Positions 12,637-14,093 of a DNA stretch of 14,093 nucleotides are shown here, piece after piece. This DNA comes from Parcubacteria group bacterium. Lineage in GTDB: Bacteria > Patescibacteriota > Minisyncoccia > UBA6257 > JACRHW01. A program made the position numbers and the translations under genes. Location of the stretch: assembly GCA_016211955.1 (NCBI GenBank), contig JACRHX010000013.1, forward strand, positions 1-14,093, read 5' to 3'. Below the pieces are notes generated by a model. The model worked only from the letters and a program-made list of their open reading frames with translations, did not search any database and had not been told where the DNA came from. Each line of letters begins with the position of its first letter. Position 1 is the first letter of the stretch.

Positions 12637-12664
12637 TTGACCAAAAATAAAAGCACGGTATACT
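12637..12664 (+). promoter_or_regulatory. Promoter of the small membrane-protein operon
   Basis: TTGACC (12637-12642) and TATACT (12659-12664) are 16 bases apart, each with five of six consensus bases. Transcription would begin near 12671, about 26 bases before the first ATG. It starts 19 bases after the lexA stop, so the pair is transcribed independently of lexA. Confidence 0.65.
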
Positions 12665-12696
12665 CAAACTATAAAAAATAATAGGCTGGAATTAAT

Positions 12697-12951
12697 ATGA
12701 GAAAAATACACAGAAGATTTACCACACGTCACACGAACTTTGATTTGGTGTTGAGTGTTGTTTGTTTGGTATTGATATGGCGTGGAGTGTGGCATCTCAC
12801 TGATATTTTTATTTTTCTGGAAGATACCGATAAATTTTATGGCTACCTTGTTCCCATGCTGATTGGCTTTGCCTATCTTTATTTCAATGATTTTAAACTT
12901 ACGGAGTTGGAACATGGTGGAAATGAGCTTGAGGATGAAGAAATGAAATGA
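12697..12951 (+). CDS. Small two-helix membrane protein, unknown function
   Basis: An 84-aa protein I do not recognise. It has a basic N-terminus (MRKIHRRFTTRH), two predicted membrane segments (about 18-40 and 49-63) and an acidic tail (ELEHGGNELEDEEMK). The basic start suggests a cytoplasmic N-terminus by the positive-inside rule. It has a near-consensus promoter and a weak purine stretch (AGGCTGGA) before the ATG. Its TGA stop overlaps the ATG of the DoxX-like gene (ATGA, 12948-12951). The coupling suggests the two proteins act in the same membrane process. Confidence 0.7.
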   Translation: MRKIHRRFTTRHTNFDLVLSVVCLVLIWRGVWHLTDIFIFLEDTDKFYGYLVPMLIGFAYLYFNDFKLTELEHGGNELEDEEMK

Positions 12952-13313
12952 ATAAGGCCGGGTTTCATATCGTAAGAGTTGGTATAGCAATTACGTTTTT
13001 ATGGATCGGTGTTCTTATTTTTCGAGATCCTGAGGCGTGGGGGAGCTATCTTCAGCCTTGGGCTGCGGGGATTCTCCCTATGCCGCTTGCCGAGGCAATG
13101 GTAGGAACGGCATTTCTCGATATTGCTATTGGTGGATTGCTTCTTGTGGATTATCTTACATGGGTTGCAGCAGCTCTCGCATCAACCCACCTCATAATCA
13201 TTCTTGTGACGAGTGGTATTACGGATATTACCGTTCGGGATATCGGTCTTCTTGCGGCAACACTAGCACTCCTTGTCGAGTCGCTGCCTTTTCAGATATT
13301 TAAAAATAAATAA
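12948..13313 (+). CDS. DoxX-like four-helix membrane protein
   Basis: A 121-aa integral membrane protein with about four helices (near 9-25, 40-65, 66-87, 97-115). Residues such as RVGIAITFLWIGV at the start and the TDITVRDIGLLAATLALLVE segment (92-111) resemble DoxX-family proteins, a broad group of small membrane proteins, some linked to thiol or redox balance. The resemblance is judged by eye, so the family call is moderate and no function is assigned. It is translationally coupled to the preceding small membrane gene. A MITE-like element follows 4 bases after its stop. Confidence 0.65.
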   Translation: MNKAGFHIVRVGIAITFLWIGVLIFRDPEAWGSYLQPWAAGILPMPLAEAMVGTAFLDIAIGGLLLVDYLTWVAAALASTHLIIILVTSGITDITVRDIGLLAATLALLVESLPFQIFKNK

Positions 13314-13317
13314 TTAG

Positions 13318-13435
13318 GACTTACGCATTCGGCGCATTTCTTCGTCAGAAACTGCGGTACTCAACGCAGTACTTCTTGTGTACAGCTTATTCCGTTCCTC
13401 GTTTCTTCCTCAAACTGCATCCAAATGCGTAAGTC
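13318..13435. mobile_element. MITE-like element with 15-bp terminal inverted repeats
   Basis: GACTTACGCATTCGG (13318-13332) and CCAAATGCGTAAGTC (13421-13435) are inverted repeats with a single mismatch, bounding about 118 bases. Inside, ACTGCG (13351-13356) and CGCAGT (13365-13370) form a further stem. No credible transposase ORF is present, so the unit would need a transposase in trans. No clear target duplication is seen at the edges. It lies between the DoxX-like gene and engB. Confidence 0.65.
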
Positions 13436-13513
13436 TTTGCAACATAACGCTGAGAATAGTCGACTTTCTTTGGTGGTTTTTAATTCTCAATAAATTATGT
13501 AATATACATACAT

Positions 13514-14083
13514 ATGCGCATAACATCTGCGGAGTTTATGAAAGGGGTGGTGGGGAGTGATACGATTTTTGAGGATGGTACGCCTCAGGTTGCTTTTATT
13601 GGGCGTTCAAACGTAGGGAAGTCGAGTGTCATCAACTCTCTTACTAGAAAGAAGGATTTAGCGAGAACGAGCTCGTTTCCCGGGCGTACTCAGGAGATAA
13701 ACGTTTTTCTGATAAATGGATCTTTTTATCTTGTTGATTTGCCTGGATATGGGTTTGCCAAGGGATCACATGAGCTACGAGAACGTCTTTTGAAATTAAT
13801 TGACTGGTACTTATTGTGTTCCGGATATATTCAGAAAAAGATCGTTTTTATTATTGACGCGTACGTGGGTCCTACGGAAATTGATTTGGAGGTGTTTGAG
13901 AGACTTATGGAACAGGGAAAGAATATTGTTGTTGTTGCAAACAAGGTGGATAAACTTAAGCAATCAGAGTACAAAAAACAGCTTCAGAATATTCAGAGTA
14001 TATTTCACGATCGTAAGGTTATTCCCTACTCCTCATTTGAAAAGATTGGCATAAAGGAGTTGACCAACGAAATTTTGTTATAA
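13514..14083 (+). CDS. engB: Ribosome-biogenesis GTPase EngB/YsxC
   Basis: A 189-aa TRAFAC-class GTPase needed for assembly of the large ribosomal subunit (YihA/YsxC family). G1 is GRSNVGKS (30-37), G2 Thr59 in PGRTQ, G3 DLPG (75-78, in DLPGYGFAK), G4 NKVD (143-146) and G5 near SSF (173-175). The length is about that of the family. The start at 13514 (MRITSAEFMKG) matches the usual start of family members. No Shine-Dalgarno sequence is present; a TATACA box (13503-13508) lies 5 bases before the ATG, so translation may be leaderless, though no good -35 box is visible. The gene is complete, 10 bases from the window end. Confidence 0.95.
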   Translation: MRITSAEFMKGVVGSDTIFEDGTPQVAFIGRSNVGKSSVINSLTRKKDLARTSSFPGRTQEINVFLINGSFYLVDLPGYGFAKGSHELRERLLKLIDWYLLCSGYIQKKIVFIIDAYVGPTEIDLEVFERLMEQGKNIVVVANKVDKLKQSEYKKQLQNIQSIFHDRKVIPYSSFEKIGIKELTNEILL

Positions 14084-14093
14084 TTTTATGATC

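Noticed and set aside
12664..12990. Minus-strand ORF of 108 aa opposite the small membrane gene
   Set aside because: It lies opposite a gene with a near-consensus promoter and ATGA coupling to the next gene; no ribosome site or recognisable domain.
13378..13560. Plus-strand ORF of 60 aa across the MITE and the start of engB
   Set aside because: It begins inside the mobile element and overlaps engB in another frame; no similarity to a known protein.
14079..14093. TATAAT and ATG at the window end as the start of another gene
   Set aside because: The perfect -10 box overlaps the engB stop and its only nearby -35-like TTGACC is just 13 bases away; with two codons visible nothing can be claimed.

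Overview
The window looks like a chromosomal piece of a small-genome bacterium of the Candidate Phyla Radiation (Patescibacteria), most like a Parcubacteria-type lineage. This is an inference, not a proven placement. It rests on AT-rich genes packed with ATGA or zero-base junctions, a MurF-type ligase with almost no N-terminal substrate domain, a very short FtsL-like protein, weak or absent Shine-Dalgarno sequences before many genes, and TGA used as an ordinary stop (rsmH, the ftsL-like gene and the 84-aa membrane gene all end in TGA). The last point argues against the recoded Gracilibacteria/Absconditabacteria. Nothing in the window is phage- or CRISPR-like.

Layout. Positions 1-572 hold a tRNA-Val(CAC) enclosed by a 13-bp inverted repeat, an orphan tRNA 3' end, and about 330 bases without a convincing gene. 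Next is a secreted S41 (CtpA-type) protease with its own terminator (573-1918). A tight three-gene ion-transport operon follows (1953-6231): a voltage-gated-type K+ channel, a type II P-type (Ca2+-like) ATPase and a CaCA-family cation exchanger. After it comes a division/wall cluster: mraZ, rsmH, an ftsL-like gene and a class B penicillin-binding protein (6404-9789). A terminator separates this from a murF-like ligase, whose stop codon lies one base before tRNA-Glu(CTC). From 11230 to 11940 lies a patchwork: a nested inverted-repeat element, a GC-rich YkgJ-type cysteine-cluster gene with its own promoter and terminator, and a row of hairpins. The window ends with lexA, a two-gene membrane operon (unknown + DoxX-like), a 118-bp MITE-like element and the GTPase gene engB/ysxC.

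How it fits together. RsmH modifies 16S rRNA, while MraZ, the FtsL-like protein, the PBP and MurF serve division and peptidoglycan synthesis. The mraZ leader carries three TGGNN repeats at exact 10-bp spacing, two of them perfect TGGGG, which matches the known MraZ operator design, plus one perfect and one near-perfect DnaA box. LexA appears to control itself through palindromes around its promoter and start codon. The three ion genes look like one unit for membrane potential and Ca2+ export.

The most unusual material is between the genes. Two hairpin-forming elements are built from short phased units, 7-mers before rsmH and 8-mers before murF. There are two MITE-like inverted-repeat elements. 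Several genes (channel, lexA, perhaps engB) have promoters so close to the start codon that their mRNAs may be leaderless. I see no convincing new multi-gene system.
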